From JAJXWB01 sp047971685 (GTDB taxonomy: Bacteria; Pseudomonadota; Alphaproteobacteria; Rhizobiales; Beijerinckiaceae): a DNA stretch of 64,000 nucleotides. Position 1 is the stretch's first letter; every line of letters begins with the position of its first letter. Of the stretch, positions 9,236 through 18,396 are shown one piece after another. Below the pieces are notes generated by a model. It was not told where the DNA came from, did not search any database, and was given only the letters and a program-made list of their open reading frames with translations. The translations under genes and the position numbers were made by a program. The stretch covers positions 1-64,000 of the forward strand of contig JBKDZW010000089.1 in NCBI GenBank assembly GCA_047971685.1. Reading direction: 5' to 3'.

Positions 9236-9334
9236 GGTCGCCCCAATTTCTCGCGTAATGGTTAATAACTGCCTGACGGCCGCGTCAAAATGAAACGGGC
9301 GACCGTCGCGTCTCAAAATCGGTTTTTCCCGGGA

Positions 9335-9790
9335 TCAGATTTTATCCCAGGGTTTCAGGTCGAGCAGCGGCGTGCCGTCGACGCAATCGAGCCCGCGCAC
9401 GACGAGCGCGCCGGGCTCCACGCCCTCCAGCCGGAGGATCGAGGAGGCGATCGGGTTCGGCCGCACGGGCGAACGCAGGGCAAAGGTTCCAAAGGTCGCC
9501 TGGCGGCCCTTCGGCGCCTGCACAAGCAGGTCGCGCCGGGCAAGATGCATGAAATAGAGCGCCTGCACGAATTGCCGGCCCGCAAGTCCCGCAAGCGCCG
9601 CGCGCCAGGGCGCGTCGACCTCGATGCGGCAGGGCGGCCCCTCGAAATCGCCCCTGTGCGGACAATCGCCGCGCTCCCGCCAGGGCGTGCGCATGCGGCC
9701 GATGAAATAAAGACCGGCGTCGAATTTGTCAGGCAGCGGGCCGGCGATTTCGCCGGGCCTGATGGATTGATCCATGATGGATTGATCCAT
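9335..9790 (-). CDS. TrmO/TsaA-family SAM-dependent methyltransferase
   Basis: The product has 151 residues from ATG 9790. It shows the family signatures IGRMRTPW, LRSPVRPNPIASS and GLDCVDGTPLLDLKPW. TrmO N6-methylates t6A37 in ANN-decoding tRNAs. This copy is short and lacks the longer C-terminal extension of the E. coli enzyme, and the usual PRQ near the N-terminus is not obvious, so the tRNA activity is inferred. The start is uncertain: a TTG at 9811 and ATGs at 9790 and 9775 are in frame, and the latter two are copies in a 15-bp tandem repeat (MDQSI twice). Confidence 0.78.
   Translation of the reverse strand: MDQSIMDQSIRPGEIAGPLPDKFDAGLYFIGRMRTPWRERGDCPHRGDFEGPPCRIEVDAPWRAALAGLAGRQFVQALYFMHLARRDLLVQAPKGRQATFGTFALRSPVRPNPIASSILRLEGVEPGALVVRGLDCVDGTPLLDLKPWDKI
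9761..9790. repeat. Perfect 15-bp direct repeat at the TrmO-like start codon
   Basis: GATGGATTGATCCAT occurs twice back to back and encodes MDQSI-MDQSI on the minus strand, so it duplicates the potential start codon. Confidence 0.85.
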
Positions 9791-9915
9791 GGGCGCATCC
9801 GTCGGAACCAAATCTACGTTCCGATCATAGCCGCTTTAACCGCCGAAGGCGTCTGGAGAACTCGACTGCCGAAAGCGTCCCGAGCGCGGGATGCGCAAAC
9901 GACGTTTCCGGGAAA

Positions 9916-10137
9916 TCAGGCGCCGGCGAAGACGATCTGCGCGTCCGAGCCAAGATCCTGCACGGCCGCGCGCAGCGCGGTCTCGACTTCTCGCGAATTT
10001 TCGTGCGCGGGCGTGAGCTGAATCGTCACGCAGGCTGTTTTCGAGCCATCTACCGGGGAAATCGAAGGCGTTTCGATCTTGCCTTCGACGACGAACGGCG
10101 CAAGACGCCGGCGAATCTTGTCTTCAATAATATCCAT
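9916..10137 (-). CDS. Small hypothetical protein (73 residues)
   Basis: A short frame from ATG 10137 (MDIIEDKIRRRLAPF) with balanced alpha-beta-alpha character: a beta stretch KTACVTIQL, then a helix (SREVETALRAAVQDLG) and a final strand (DAQIVFAG). The pattern loosely recalls the DUF59/Mrp N-terminal fold, but I cannot assign a family. Nothing in the neighbourhood fixes a role. It stands alone, with a four-copy tandem repeat just upstream of its start. Confidence 0.5.
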   Translation of the reverse strand: MDIIEDKIRRRLAPFVVEGKIETPSISPVDGSKTACVTIQLTPAHENSREVETALRAAVQDLGSDAQIVFAGA

Positions 10138-10157
10138 GAGGCGCTCAATCCGTCATA

Positions 10158-10225
10158 TGGCGCGCAAGGTCAAGTGGCGCGCAAGGTCTAGTGGCGCGCA
10201 AGGTCTAGTGGCGCGCAAGGTCAAG
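10158..10225. repeat. Four tandem copies of a 17-bp unit
   Basis: The unit TGGCGCGCAAGGTCTAG (or ...TCAAG) is repeated at 10158, 10175, 10192 and 10209 with a single varying base. It lies upstream of the small minus-strand gene and downstream of the methyltransferase stop. There are no spacers, so it is not a CRISPR. Confidence 0.9.
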
Positions 10226-10300
10226 CCGCATTTGCGCCGGTTTAGTCATGACCTGGCTGCATGACAGGCTTGTGACTGGGGTTTGGCGCATATTAAGCGG

Positions 10301-10966
10301 TCAGTCCGAAATCTGCAAAAACCGCCAGACCTGCGTTTTCTTGATCTCGCTGTCTTCGAGCGCGCGCGTGACCGGCACGCGATAGCAGGCGACGGCCTCC
10401 AGTTTTTCGCGTGCGAGATAGGAGCGGCCGGGATCGCCGATCAAGACCGCCGCCCCGCGCGAACCGAGGCGCTCCAGCCAGTCGGTGACGCTACCCGCCA
10501 TGTCGCGTTCGTAGGAGACATCGCCCGCCAGAACCACGTCCCAGCCTTCGTCCGCGCCGATCATGTCGGCGTGGCGGGCTTCGATCGAAACCGAATTTTC
10601 GGCGGCGTTGATTGCAATCGCCATCGCTGCGAAAGCGTCGATCTCGCTTGCCTCCACCCGGGCAGCGCCGGCCTTTGCCGCAGCGATGGCGACAAGGCCG
10701 GAGCCCGAGGCGAAGTCCAGAACGTGCTTGCCCGCGACAATCTCGGGATGGTCGAGAACATAGCGCGCAAGCGCCTGCCCGCCGGCCCAGGCGAAGGCCC
10801 AGAACGGCGGCGGCAGGCCGATCTCGCCGAGTTCTTCCTCCGTCTTTTCCCAGAGCGCCGTGGCCTCGTCCGCAAGGCGCAGCGAAATCTCCGGCGCATG
10901 CGGGACGGCAAGCAGGCGCGTGTTGGCGCGAATGAAGGCGGCGCGGTCGCCAATGGCCGAATTCAT
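10301..10966 (-). CDS. ETF-beta lysine methyltransferase-like (METTL20/ETFBKMT family)
   Basis: The product has 221 residues from ATG 10966. The SAM-binding motif DFASGSGLVAIAA, the family segment PPFWAFAWAGGQALARYVLD, the AGDVSYE strand and LIGDPGRSYL match the METTL20 family. That family methylates lysines of the electron-transfer flavoprotein beta subunit, and bacterial members (Agrobacterium) are reported to act on ETF-beta as well. The role is inferred from family motifs; no etf genes are in the window. It is divergent from the TRAP transporter operon. Confidence 0.82.
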   Translation of the reverse strand: MNSAIGDRAAFIRANTRLLAVPHAPEISLRLADEATALWEKTEEELGEIGLPPPFWAFAWAGGQALARYVLDHPEIVAGKHVLDFASGSGLVAIAAAKAGAARVEASEIDAFAAMAIAINAAENSVSIEARHADMIGADEGWDVVLAGDVSYERDMAGSVTDWLERLGSRGAAVLIGDPGRSYLAREKLEAVACYRVPVTRALEDSEIKKTQVWRFLQISD

Positions 10967-11112
10967 GCGGGCCGCGCTTGCAAAGGAACCGCCTGTGTCT
11001 TCACCGGATGCGCGCGCCCTGACGGCGATGGCTTCGGTTGTATGAATGAGCGATCTTGCGCATAGTGCGCAGCCATCCGCAACCGCCCGCCCGCAACGGC
11101 GAGCATCGCCGG

Positions 11113-11157
11113 GCAAGGCTTGGCGCTCATGCAAGGCTTGGCGCTTATGCAAGGCTG
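11113..11157. repeat. 18-bp direct repeat (2.5 copies) in the divergent promoter region
   Basis: GCAAGGCTTGGCGCTCAT-type units start at 11113 and 11131, with a partial third copy at 11149. They sit about 55 bp before the dctP start. Confidence 0.8.
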
Positions 11158-11209
11158 CGCAAACATAAAGACAAAACAAGTCCAAAAGACAGAACAAGCC
11201 GAGGATCCC

Positions 11210-12226
11210 ATGCCCTTCGATCGCCGCACCTTTCTGACGACCTCCGCCGTCGTCGCCATTTCCGCGCCCGCCATCCTGCGCGTCACGCGCGCGGGCGCTG
11301 CCGAATATCCGCTGAAGCTCGCCAACAATCTGCCCGAAACCCATCCGCTCACCCTGCGCATGCGCGAAGCCGCCGCCGCGATCGGCAAGGACACCGGCGG
11401 CAAGGTCGAGATGCAGGTCTTCCCGAACAATCAGCTTGGCTCCGACACCGACATGCTGAGCCAGCTACGCTCCGGCGCGCTCGAATTCTTCTCGCTCTCG
11501 GGCCTCATCCTATCGACGCTGGTGCCGGCCGCCTCCATCAACGGCGTCGGTTTTGCGTGGTCGGGCTATGACAAGGTCTGGCCGGCGATGGACGGGGAAC
11601 TGGGCGCCTATGTGCGCGGACAGATCGCCAAGTCCGGCCTCTACGCCTTCGAGAAAATGTGGGACAACGGCTTCCGCCAGATCACCACATCGACCAAGCA
11701 GATCAAGACGCCGGAAGATCTCGTCGGCCTCAAGATCCGTGTGCCGGCGAGCCCGCTGTGGACCTCGATGTTCAAGGCTTTCGATTCCGCGCCGCTGGCG
11801 ATCAATTTTTCGGAAGTCTATTCGGCCCTGCAAACCAAGGTCGCCGAAGGGCAGGAAAATCCGCTGGCGATCATCTCCACGGCGAAACTTTATGAAGTGC
11901 AGAAATATCTCGCGCGCACCAACCACATGTGGGACGGCTTCTGGCAATTGGCCAATGGCAAGGTCTGGAAGGGTCTGCCGCCCGACGTGCAGGCGGCGAT
12001 CTCCAAGCGCTTTGCGGAAGCAGCCCTTGCCCAGCGCGAAGACGTGGCCAAGCTCAACGCGACGCTCGAAAAGCAATTGAAGGAAAACGGCCTCGAATTC
12101 AACGAGGTCGATCCGGCCCTTTTCCGCGCCAAGCTGGCCAAGGCGGGCTTCTTTACGGAATGGAAGGGCAAATACGGCGACGACGCCTGGGCGGTGCTCG
12201 AAAAATACACCGGCAAGATTTCCTGA
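11210..12226 (+). CDS. dctP: TRAP transporter periplasmic solute-binding protein
   Basis: The product has 338 residues from ATG 11210, preceded by a purine-rich GAGGA. A Tat-like signal (FDRRTFLTTSAVVAISAPA) precedes the mature domain. DctP-family hallmarks include LKIRVPASPLW, whose arginine usually binds the ligand carboxylate, and VAEGQENPLAII. It captures an organic acid in the periplasm and hands it to the DctQM permease encoded downstream. The ligand (C4-dicarboxylate, sugar acid or other) cannot be decided from the sequence. Confidence 0.92.
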   Translation: MPFDRRTFLTTSAVVAISAPAILRVTRAGAAEYPLKLANNLPETHPLTLRMREAAAAIGKDTGGKVEMQVFPNNQLGSDTDMLSQLRSGALEFFSLSGLILSTLVPAASINGVGFAWSGYDKVWPAMDGELGAYVRGQIAKSGLYAFEKMWDNGFRQITTSTKQIKTPEDLVGLKIRVPASPLWTSMFKAFDSAPLAINFSEVYSALQTKVAEGQENPLAIISTAKLYEVQKYLARTNHMWDGFWQLANGKVWKGLPPDVQAAISKRFAEAALAQREDVAKLNATLEKQLKENGLEFNEVDPALFRAKLAKAGFFTEWKGKYGDDAWAVLEKYTGKIS

Positions 12227-12237
12227 AGAACCAGGGC

Positions 12238-12272
12238 GCCGCCGGTTGATCATGGATTGATTCACCGGCGGC
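12238..12272 (+). terminator. Stem-loop between dctP and dctQM
   Basis: A 9-bp perfect stem (GCCGCCGGT / ACCGGCGGC) with a 17-nt loop and no T-run. Such structures after binding-protein genes usually stabilise the upstream message or attenuate, giving more DctP than permease. Confidence 0.55.
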
Positions 12273-12395
12273 CCGCTGCGGTTCCCGGCCCGAAATCTCT
12301 GAAGGCCAACATGCCCGCCCCTTCAAAACCGCGCAGGCCAAAGCCGGTTTTCCCGTATTTCGTGCGCAAAAAGGCCGGGTGACGCCGGATCGACC

Positions 12396-14291
12396 GTGAG
12401 CTCCAATCATCCAACGCCCGCAGCCTCGTTTCGCGAGGACAATCCCGCCCTGCCCGTCCGCCTCTGCCAGGGCGCGGAGAAGATAATCGGCGTGACGGTC
12501 GAGACCGCCGCCGGTCTGCTTGTTCTGGTCGAGACGGGCATTCTGTTTGCCGGCGTCTATTCGCGCTATGTGCTGCACCGACCCTTCGTCTGGTCGGACG
12601 AACTCGCATCCATCCTGTTTCTCTGGCTTGCCATGCTCGGCGCCGTCATCGCCTACCGGCGCACGGAGCACATGCGCATGTCGGCGTTCGTGTCGCGCGC
12701 GGGCGCGCGCAAGCGGGCGCTGTTCGAGGCGCTGGCGCTGGTCGTCGGTCTGGTTTTCCTCGCCTTCGTCATTCATCCCGCCTTCGACTATGCGATCGAC
12801 GAGATCGTCATCACCACGCCCGCGCTCGAAATCTCGGGCGCCTGGCGCGCTGCGGCCTTGCCGACCGGCCTGACCCTCATGCTGGCGATCGGCCTCATGC
12901 GCATCGGCAGGCTCTACAGCCTGGGCGATGTCGCAGCCGCCGCCGTTCTGGTGGCCGCCATCGGGGTTGGGCTCTGGTTCGGCAAGCCCGCGCTGATGGC
13001 GATGGGCAATTACAAGCTGCTCGTCTTTTTCGTGGCGATCGTCGGCGGCGCGGTTCTGGCCGGCGTTCCCATCGTCTTCGCCTTCGGCATCGGCTCCTTC
13101 GCCTTCATCGCGATCACCACACGCACGCCCTGGTCGGTCGTCGTCTCGCGCATGGACGAGGGCATGAGCCACATCATCCTTCTGTCGGTGCCGCTGTTCG
13201 TCTTTCTCGGGCTGTTGATCGAGGTGACGGGTCTTGCGCGCGCGATGGTGGCGTTTCTGGCGGCGCTGATCGGCCATTTGCGCGGCGGCCTGTCCTATGT
13301 GCTGCTGGGCGCCATGTATCTGGTCTCGGGCATTTCCGGCTCGAAGGCCGCCGACATGGCTGCGGTCGCGCCTGTTCTCTTTCCGGAGATGAAAGCGCGC
13401 GGCGAAAAGGGCGGCGATCTCGTCGCCCTCCTGTCTGCAACCGGCGCCATGACCGAGACCATCCCGCCCTCGCTGGTGCTCATCACCATCGGTTCGGTGA
13501 CGGGCGTGTCGATTTCGGCGCTGTTTACAGGCGGCATTCTGCCAGGCGCGGTGCTGATGCTCGTGCTGGGGCTGGTGGTGCGCTGGCAGGCGCACCGCGA
13601 ACAACGCCCGACCACGCCGCGCGCGCCCGGCCACGAGATCAGGCGGCTGTTCGTTCTGGCGTTGCCGGGCCTCGCCCTGCCCTTTCTCATCCGCGCCGCC
13701 GTGGTGGAAGGCGTGGCGACGGCGACCGAGGTCTCGACCATCGGCATCGTCTACGCCGCCTTCGTCGGCCTGGTCGGCGTCGTCTTCTTCAAGCAGAGAA
13801 TCGAATGGGGCAGGCTCTGGCCGATGCTGGTCGACACCGCGGCCCTGTCCGGCGCCATCCTCATCATCATCGGCGCGGCCACCGCCATGGCCTGGGCGCT
13901 CACGCAATCCGGCTTTTCGCGCCAGCTCGCCCAATCCATGGCCGGCATGCCGGGCGGCGCCTTCGGCTTCATGGCGGTGTCGCTCGTCGCCTTCGTCGTC
14001 CTCGGCTCGATTCTGGAAGGCATCCCGGCCATCGTCCTGTTCGGTCCGTTGCTCTTTCCCATCGCCAAACAATTGGGAATTCACGAGGTTCATTACGCCA
14101 TGGTCGTCATCCTGGCGATGGGCATCGGCCTGTTCGCACCGCCCTTCGGGGTAGGCTATTACGCAGCCTGCGCGATTGGCCGCGTCGACCCGGCCGAGGG
14201 AATCAGACCGATCTGGCCTTATCTGATCGCGCTCTTTGCCGGTCTTATCCTGGTCGCCGCCATCCCCTGGATTTCGATCGGCTTCCTCTGA
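12396..14291 (+). CDS. dctM: TRAP transporter fused small-large permease (DctQM)
   Basis: The product has 631 residues from GTG 12396. About the first 190 residues form the DctQ domain with four helices (YSRYVLHRPFVWSDELASI), and the remainder is the DctM permease (GIGSFAFIAITT, SGSKAADMAAVAPVLFPEM, GLFAPPFGVGYYAACA). The fusion of the two membrane subunits is common in alphaproteobacteria. It uses a sodium or proton gradient to import the acid bound by DctP. An antisense frame of about 650 codons is a GC-rich shadow. Confidence 0.93.
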   Translation: MSSNHPTPAASFREDNPALPVRLCQGAEKIIGVTVETAAGLLVLVETGILFAGVYSRYVLHRPFVWSDELASILFLWLAMLGAVIAYRRTEHMRMSAFVSRAGARKRALFEALALVVGLVFLAFVIHPAFDYAIDEIVITTPALEISGAWRAAALPTGLTLMLAIGLMRIGRLYSLGDVAAAAVLVAAIGVGLWFGKPALMAMGNYKLLVFFVAIVGGAVLAGVPIVFAFGIGSFAFIAITTRTPWSVVVSRMDEGMSHIILLSVPLFVFLGLLIEVTGLARAMVAFLAALIGHLRGGLSYVLLGAMYLVSGISGSKAADMAAVAPVLFPEMKARGEKGGDLVALLSATGAMTETIPPSLVLITIGSVTGVSISALFTGGILPGAVLMLVLGLVVRWQAHREQRPTTPRAPGHEIRRLFVLALPGLALPFLIRAAVVEGVATATEVSTIGIVYAAFVGLVGVVFFKQRIEWGRLWPMLVDTAALSGAILIIIGAATAMAWALTQSGFSRQLAQSMAGMPGGAFGFMAVSLVAFVVLGSILEGIPAIVLFGPLLFPIAKQLGIHEVHYAMVVILAMGIGLFAPPFGVGYYAACAIGRVDPAEGIRPIWPYLIALFAGLILVAAIPWISIGFL

Positions 14292-14456
14292 GCGGTTGCC
14301 GGGAGATTGCGCAACACGTCCGAATTCGAGGCGCCTGCGGTTACGGAAAGATCAGGATGACGCGCGAGACGAATGGCGCGCCGGGCGGTTCGCGTTGCGC
14401 CTGCACGTCAAAAAAGCTAGGCAGACGCTTCATTTGAGAAGCCGGAGCGCCTGATA

Positions 14457-15758
14457 ATGCGCATTGCGATGATCGGTTCGGGTTATGTCGGCCTTGTGTC
14501 GGGCGTCTGCTTCGCCGATTTCGGCCACGAGATCGTGTGCATCGACAAGGACGCGGACAAGATCGCCCGGCTCGAGGCGGGCGTCATGCCGATTTACGAA
14601 CCCGGCCTCAAGGAAATCGTCGACAAGAACGTGCGCGAGGGGCGGCTCGCTTTCACGACCGATCTCGCGCAGGGCGTCAAAGGCGCCAAGGCGATCTTCA
14701 TCGCGGTCGGCACGCCCTCGCGGCGCGGCGACGGCTATGCCGATCTCACCTATGTCTACGCCGCTGCGCGCGAAATCGCCGCGCATGCCGACGACGACGC
14801 CGTCATCGTCACCAAATCGACCGTGCCGGTCGGCACCGGAGACGAGGTCGAGCGCATCGTCGGCGAAGTGCGCGCGGGTTCGCGCATCGCGGTCGTCTCC
14901 AATCCGGAATTCTTGCGCGAAGGCGCAGCCATCGCCGATTTCAAGCATCCCGACCGCATCGTCATCGGCACGGACGATTCTCGCGCCCGCGAGGTGATGC
15001 AGGAGGCTTATCGGCCGCTCTACATCAACAACCAGCCGCTGCTGTTCATGGCGCGCCGCACGGCGGAACTCACCAAATACGCCGCCAACGCCTTTCTGGC
15101 GACCAAGATCACCTTCATCAACGAGATCGCCGATCTCTGCGAGGCGACCGGCGCCAATGTGCAGGATGTCGCGCGCGGCATCGGCCTCGACAATCGCATC
15201 GGCCGCAAGTTTCTGCACGCCGGCCCCGGCTATGGCGGCTCGTGTTTCCCGAAGGACACCCTGGCGCTGGTCAAGACCGGGCACGATGCGGGCGCGCCGC
15301 TGCGGATCGTCGAAACCGTGGTCGCCATCAACGATCAGCGCAAGCGCGCCATGGCCAGAAAAGTGATCGCCGCCTGTGGCGGTTCGGTGCGCGGCAAGAC
15401 GATCGCGCTGCTCGGCCTCACCTTCAAACCCAACACCGACGACATGCGCGATGCGCCCTCGCTCATGATTATCCCGGCCTTGCAGGACAATGGCGCAAAA
15501 ATCCGCGCCTACGATCCCGAAGGGATGGATCAGGCGAAAACCGTCCTCGACAATGTCGAATTTGCGCAGAGCGCCTATGCGGCTATCGAGGGGGCCGACG
15601 CGCTGGCGATCCTCACGGAATGGGATGCTTTCCGCGCGCTCGATCTCGTGAAAGTCAAGGCGTTGCTGGCGCATCCGGTCGTAATCGACCTGCGCAACGT
15701 CTATCGTCCCGACGAAATGGAGCGTCACGGCTTCCATTATGTGAGCATCGGACGCTGA
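14457..15758 (+). CDS. ugd: UDP-glucose 6-dehydrogenase
   Basis: The product has 433 residues and full length for the family. It shows the N-terminal NAD motif GSGYVGLVSG, the central KSTVPVGTGDEVE segment, the active-site cysteine 263 in GGSCFPKDTLAL, and the C-terminal LTFKPNTDDMRDAPS. It oxidises UDP-glucose to UDP-glucuronate with two NAD, giving a precursor for acidic polysaccharides. No glycan gene is adjacent, though the glycolipid/glycan locus lies further along at 49-62 kb. It is monocistronic on the plus strand. Confidence 0.96.
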   Translation: MRIAMIGSGYVGLVSGVCFADFGHEIVCIDKDADKIARLEAGVMPIYEPGLKEIVDKNVREGRLAFTTDLAQGVKGAKAIFIAVGTPSRRGDGYADLTYVYAAAREIAAHADDDAVIVTKSTVPVGTGDEVERIVGEVRAGSRIAVVSNPEFLREGAAIADFKHPDRIVIGTDDSRAREVMQEAYRPLYINNQPLLFMARRTAELTKYAANAFLATKITFINEIADLCEATGANVQDVARGIGLDNRIGRKFLHAGPGYGGSCFPKDTLALVKTGHDAGAPLRIVETVVAINDQRKRAMARKVIAACGGSVRGKTIALLGLTFKPNTDDMRDAPSLMIIPALQDNGAKIRAYDPEGMDQAKTVLDNVEFAQSAYAAIEGADALAILTEWDAFRALDLVKVKALLAHPVVIDLRNVYRPDEMERHGFHYVSIGR

Positions 15759-15885
15759 ACGACCGGCCCGATTTCGATAGCCGAAATCCTCAATCGCTTG
15801 CCGAACCGCCCTGTGAATTGCATGCTCTGTAACGAAGCGACGCGCATTCACGCCGCGCCGCCATGGAAACACCAGGGCAAGACAC

Positions 15886-17409
15886 ATGACAGCGACAGCC
15901 ACACGCGAACGGCCGACCGCCAAATCTTCAGCCAGATCGCCCGCCAAAGTCGAACATTTCGACGTGCTCATCGTCGGCGCCGGCATATCGGGCGTGGGTT
16001 CGGCCTATCATCTCATCCATCAGAACCCCGGCACGAGCTTCGTCATTCTGGAGACGCAAGGCACATTCGGCGGCACCTGGACCACCCATAAATATCCAGG
16101 CATCCGCTCCGACAGCGATCTCCACACGTTCGGCTACAGGTTCAAGCCATGGGTCGGCAAGCCGATCGCGACTGCGGAAGAAATTCTGAAGTACATGGGC
16201 GAGGTGATCGAGGAAAACGATCTTGGCCGCCACATTCGCTATGGCCACAAGATTCATACCGCATCCTGGTCGAGCAAGGACAATCTCTGGACGCTCGAGG
16301 CCGAGCGTCTCGACACCGGAGAAAGACTGACCTTCACATGCAATTTCCTGTGGATGTGCCAGGGCTATTACCGTCATTCGGAGGGCTATACGCCGCAATG
16401 GAGGGATATGGACGCCTATCGGGGCCGCATCGTCCATCCGCAGACCTGGCCGGAAGACCTCGACTACAAGGGCAAGAACGTGCTCGTCATCGGCTCCGGC
16501 GCGACGGCGGCCACCGTCATCCCGGCCATGGCTGCGGACGCTGCCCATGTGACCATGTTGCAGCGCTCGCCGACCTATTTCATTCCCGGCCGCAACGCCA
16601 TCGAGATCGCCGAGCAATTGCGCAAATTGCAGGTGGACGAGGCCTGGATTCACGAGATCGTGCGCCGGCAGATTCTGGTCACGCAATCCGAATTCACGCA
16701 GCGCTGCCTGGACGAACCGGAAGCGGTGAGCAAGGAATTGCTCGGCGCGGTGCGCGCCTATCTCGGACCGGACTACGACATCGCCAAGCACTTCACGCCG
16801 TCCTACCGGCCCTGGCGCCAGCGCATCGCCTTCATTCCCGACGGCGATCTCTTCAAGGGCATCGCATCGGGCAAGGCGAGCGTCGTCACCGACGAGATCG
16901 ACCGCTTTACGAAGAAGGGCGTTCTGCTCAAGTCGGGACAGGAGCTTGAGGCCGACATCATCGTGACGGCGACCGGCTTCAATCTCTGCGTGATGGGCGA
17001 CGTTCAATTCGAGGTCGACGGCAAGCCGTTCGACTTCGCCGACACCATCACCTATCGCGGCCTCATGTTCACCGGCGCGCCGAATCTGGCCTGGGTGTTC
17101 GGCTATTTCCGCGCAAGCTGGACGCTGCGCACCGACATGGTCGCCGATTTCGTCTGCACGCTCCTCAAGCACATGAAGGACAAGGGCGCAAAGAAGGTGG
17201 AAGTGGCGCTGCGTCCCGAAGACAAGGGAATGCCCGTTCTGCCGTGGATCGACGAGCAGAACTTCAATCCCGGCTACATGATGCGCGGCATGGACCTCCT
17301 GCCCAAGCGCCTCGACAAGCCGGAATGGCAGCACAGCCAGGATTACTGGACGGAGAAGGACGAGATTCCGAAGACGAATTTCGACGACGCAGCGTTCGTC
17401 TATTCGTGA
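15886..17409 (+). CDS. Flavin-containing / Baeyer-Villiger-type monooxygenase
   Basis: The product has 507 residues. The FAD dinucleotide motif GAGISGVG is near residue 30, and the NADPH motif GSGATAATVIPA is near residue 205. Just before the second motif is YRGRIVHPQTWPED, which fits the Baeyer-Villiger fingerprint FxGxxxHxxxW(P/D) with Tyr for Phe. Such enzymes insert oxygen into ketones to give esters or lactones. The neighbouring hydratase and AtuA suggest a role in breaking down a branched or terpenoid ketone or acid, but this is inference. A pair of hairpins follows the gene. Confidence 0.88.
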   Translation: MTATATRERPTAKSSARSPAKVEHFDVLIVGAGISGVGSAYHLIHQNPGTSFVILETQGTFGGTWTTHKYPGIRSDSDLHTFGYRFKPWVGKPIATAEEILKYMGEVIEENDLGRHIRYGHKIHTASWSSKDNLWTLEAERLDTGERLTFTCNFLWMCQGYYRHSEGYTPQWRDMDAYRGRIVHPQTWPEDLDYKGKNVLVIGSGATAATVIPAMAADAAHVTMLQRSPTYFIPGRNAIEIAEQLRKLQVDEAWIHEIVRRQILVTQSEFTQRCLDEPEAVSKELLGAVRAYLGPDYDIAKHFTPSYRPWRQRIAFIPDGDLFKGIASGKASVVTDEIDRFTKKGVLLKSGQELEADIIVTATGFNLCVMGDVQFEVDGKPFDFADTITYRGLMFTGAPNLAWVFGYFRASWTLRTDMVADFVCTLLKHMKDKGAKKVEVALRPEDKGMPVLPWIDEQNFNPGYMMRGMDLLPKRLDKPEWQHSQDYWTEKDEIPKTNFDDAAFVYS

Positions 17410-17418
17410 GCGGCCAAT

Positions 17419-17518
17419 AGAGCATATCCCGCAAAAATTACAGACTTTTGCGGGATATGCGGTGAAAACCGCAAGATAGAGCACATCGCGCGATTTTCGT
17501 GGAAATGCGATGCGCTCT
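17419..17518. repeat. Pair of extragenic palindromes (rhizobial REP-like), possible terminator
   Basis: The first hairpin is a perfect 15-bp stem, 17422-17436 with 17446-17460 (GCATATCCCGCAAAA and its complement, 9-nt loop). The second pairs 17478-17489 with 17507-17518 (AGAGCACATCGC / GCGATGCGCTCT, one mismatch). A small GCGGT/ACCGC hairpin lies between. The AGAGCAT...CCCGCAAAA layout resembles extragenic palindromes common in Hyphomicrobiales. It lies between two convergent genes. Confidence 0.75.
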
Positions 17519-17562
17519 AACGGGCAGCCGATGACAGGCGGGGAAGGGGAGCTGCTTGCTCC

Positions 17563-18396
17563 TCACTTCTTCTCCCAGCCGACATTCCACGCGGGCTTGC
17601 GTTTTTCCACGAACGCCCGCGTGCCTTCCGCCCCTTCCGGGCTGCGCACGGCTGAAACGAAATCCTCCGCTGCACGGTCGAGCAGCTTGTCCATGGGCTC
17701 GCCGCCTTTGGCCACGCGATGCATCAGCGCCTTGGTGACGGCGACCGCTTCCGGCGCGCATTTCAGAACTTGTGCGATCGTCGCATCGATCAGTTTTTCG
17801 AGCGCACCCGAATCTTCGGCGACCTCATGCGCAATGCCGATGTCGCGTGCCTGATGTCCATTCAATTTGGCGCCCGACACGCCGAAACGGCGCGCAGCGG
17901 TGAGCCCGATGCGCCGCACCACGAAGGGCGAAATTTGCGCGGGCACGATGCCGAGCATGGTCTCGCTCATCGCAAATTGCGCATCCGCCTTTGCAATGGT
18001 GATGTCGCCAAGGCAGGCCATGCCGAAACCGCCGCCCATGGCGAAACCCTCGACCACGACAATGACCGCCTGCCGCGCCTCGTCGATCATCTGGAACAGC
18101 GCGCCGCCCTGGCGATTGGCTTCTTTCAGCGCATCGTGCTCGCCGGGCGCGAGCGGCTTCGAGGCAGCGCTGAATCCCTTGATGTCGCCGCCGGCGCAAA
18201 ACGTGCCGCCGGCGCCGCGCAGCACCACGACGCGCACGTCGGGCATTGCGGCGAGAGCGTCGAACGTCTGGCGCAATTCGGCGCCCATGCCGCCGACCAG
18301 GGCATTGCGCGTCTCCGGCCTGTTGAGCCAGACATAAAGCACAGGCCCCTTGCGCCCGATCTTGATGAATTCAGGCGTCTCCGGCAGTCCGGCCAT
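17563..18396 (-). CDS. Enoyl-CoA hydratase/isomerase family protein
   Basis: The product has 277 residues and a crotonase fold: LNRPETRNAL, the oxyanion-hole segment FCAGGDIKGF, EGFAMGGGFGMAC, and the catalytic-glutamate region MSETMLGIVP. It adds water to, or isomerises, an enoyl-CoA in the cytosol. Because AtuA lies divergently next to it, it may correspond to AtuE (isohexenylglutaconyl-CoA hydratase) of acyclic-terpene degradation, but the carboxylase genes of that pathway are absent here. General acyl-CoA catabolism is an equal possibility. Confidence 0.9.
   Translation of the reverse strand: MAGLPETPEFIKIGRKGPVLYVWLNRPETRNALVGGMGAELRQTFDALAAMPDVRVVVLRGAGGTFCAGGDIKGFSAASKPLAPGEHDALKEANRQGGALFQMIDEARQAVIVVVEGFAMGGGFGMACLGDITIAKADAQFAMSETMLGIVPAQISPFVVRRIGLTAARRFGVSGAKLNGHQARDIGIAHEVAEDSGALEKLIDATIAQVLKCAPEAVAVTKALMHRVAKGGEPMDKLLDRAAEDFVSAVRSPEGAEGTRAFVEKRKPAWNVGWEKK

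Noticed and set aside
12153..14093. Long open frame of about 650 codons antisense to dctQM
   Set aside because: The sense frame encodes a full DctQM protein with clear membrane motifs; the antisense product is Arg/Asp/His-rich without domains, a usual GC-rich shadow.
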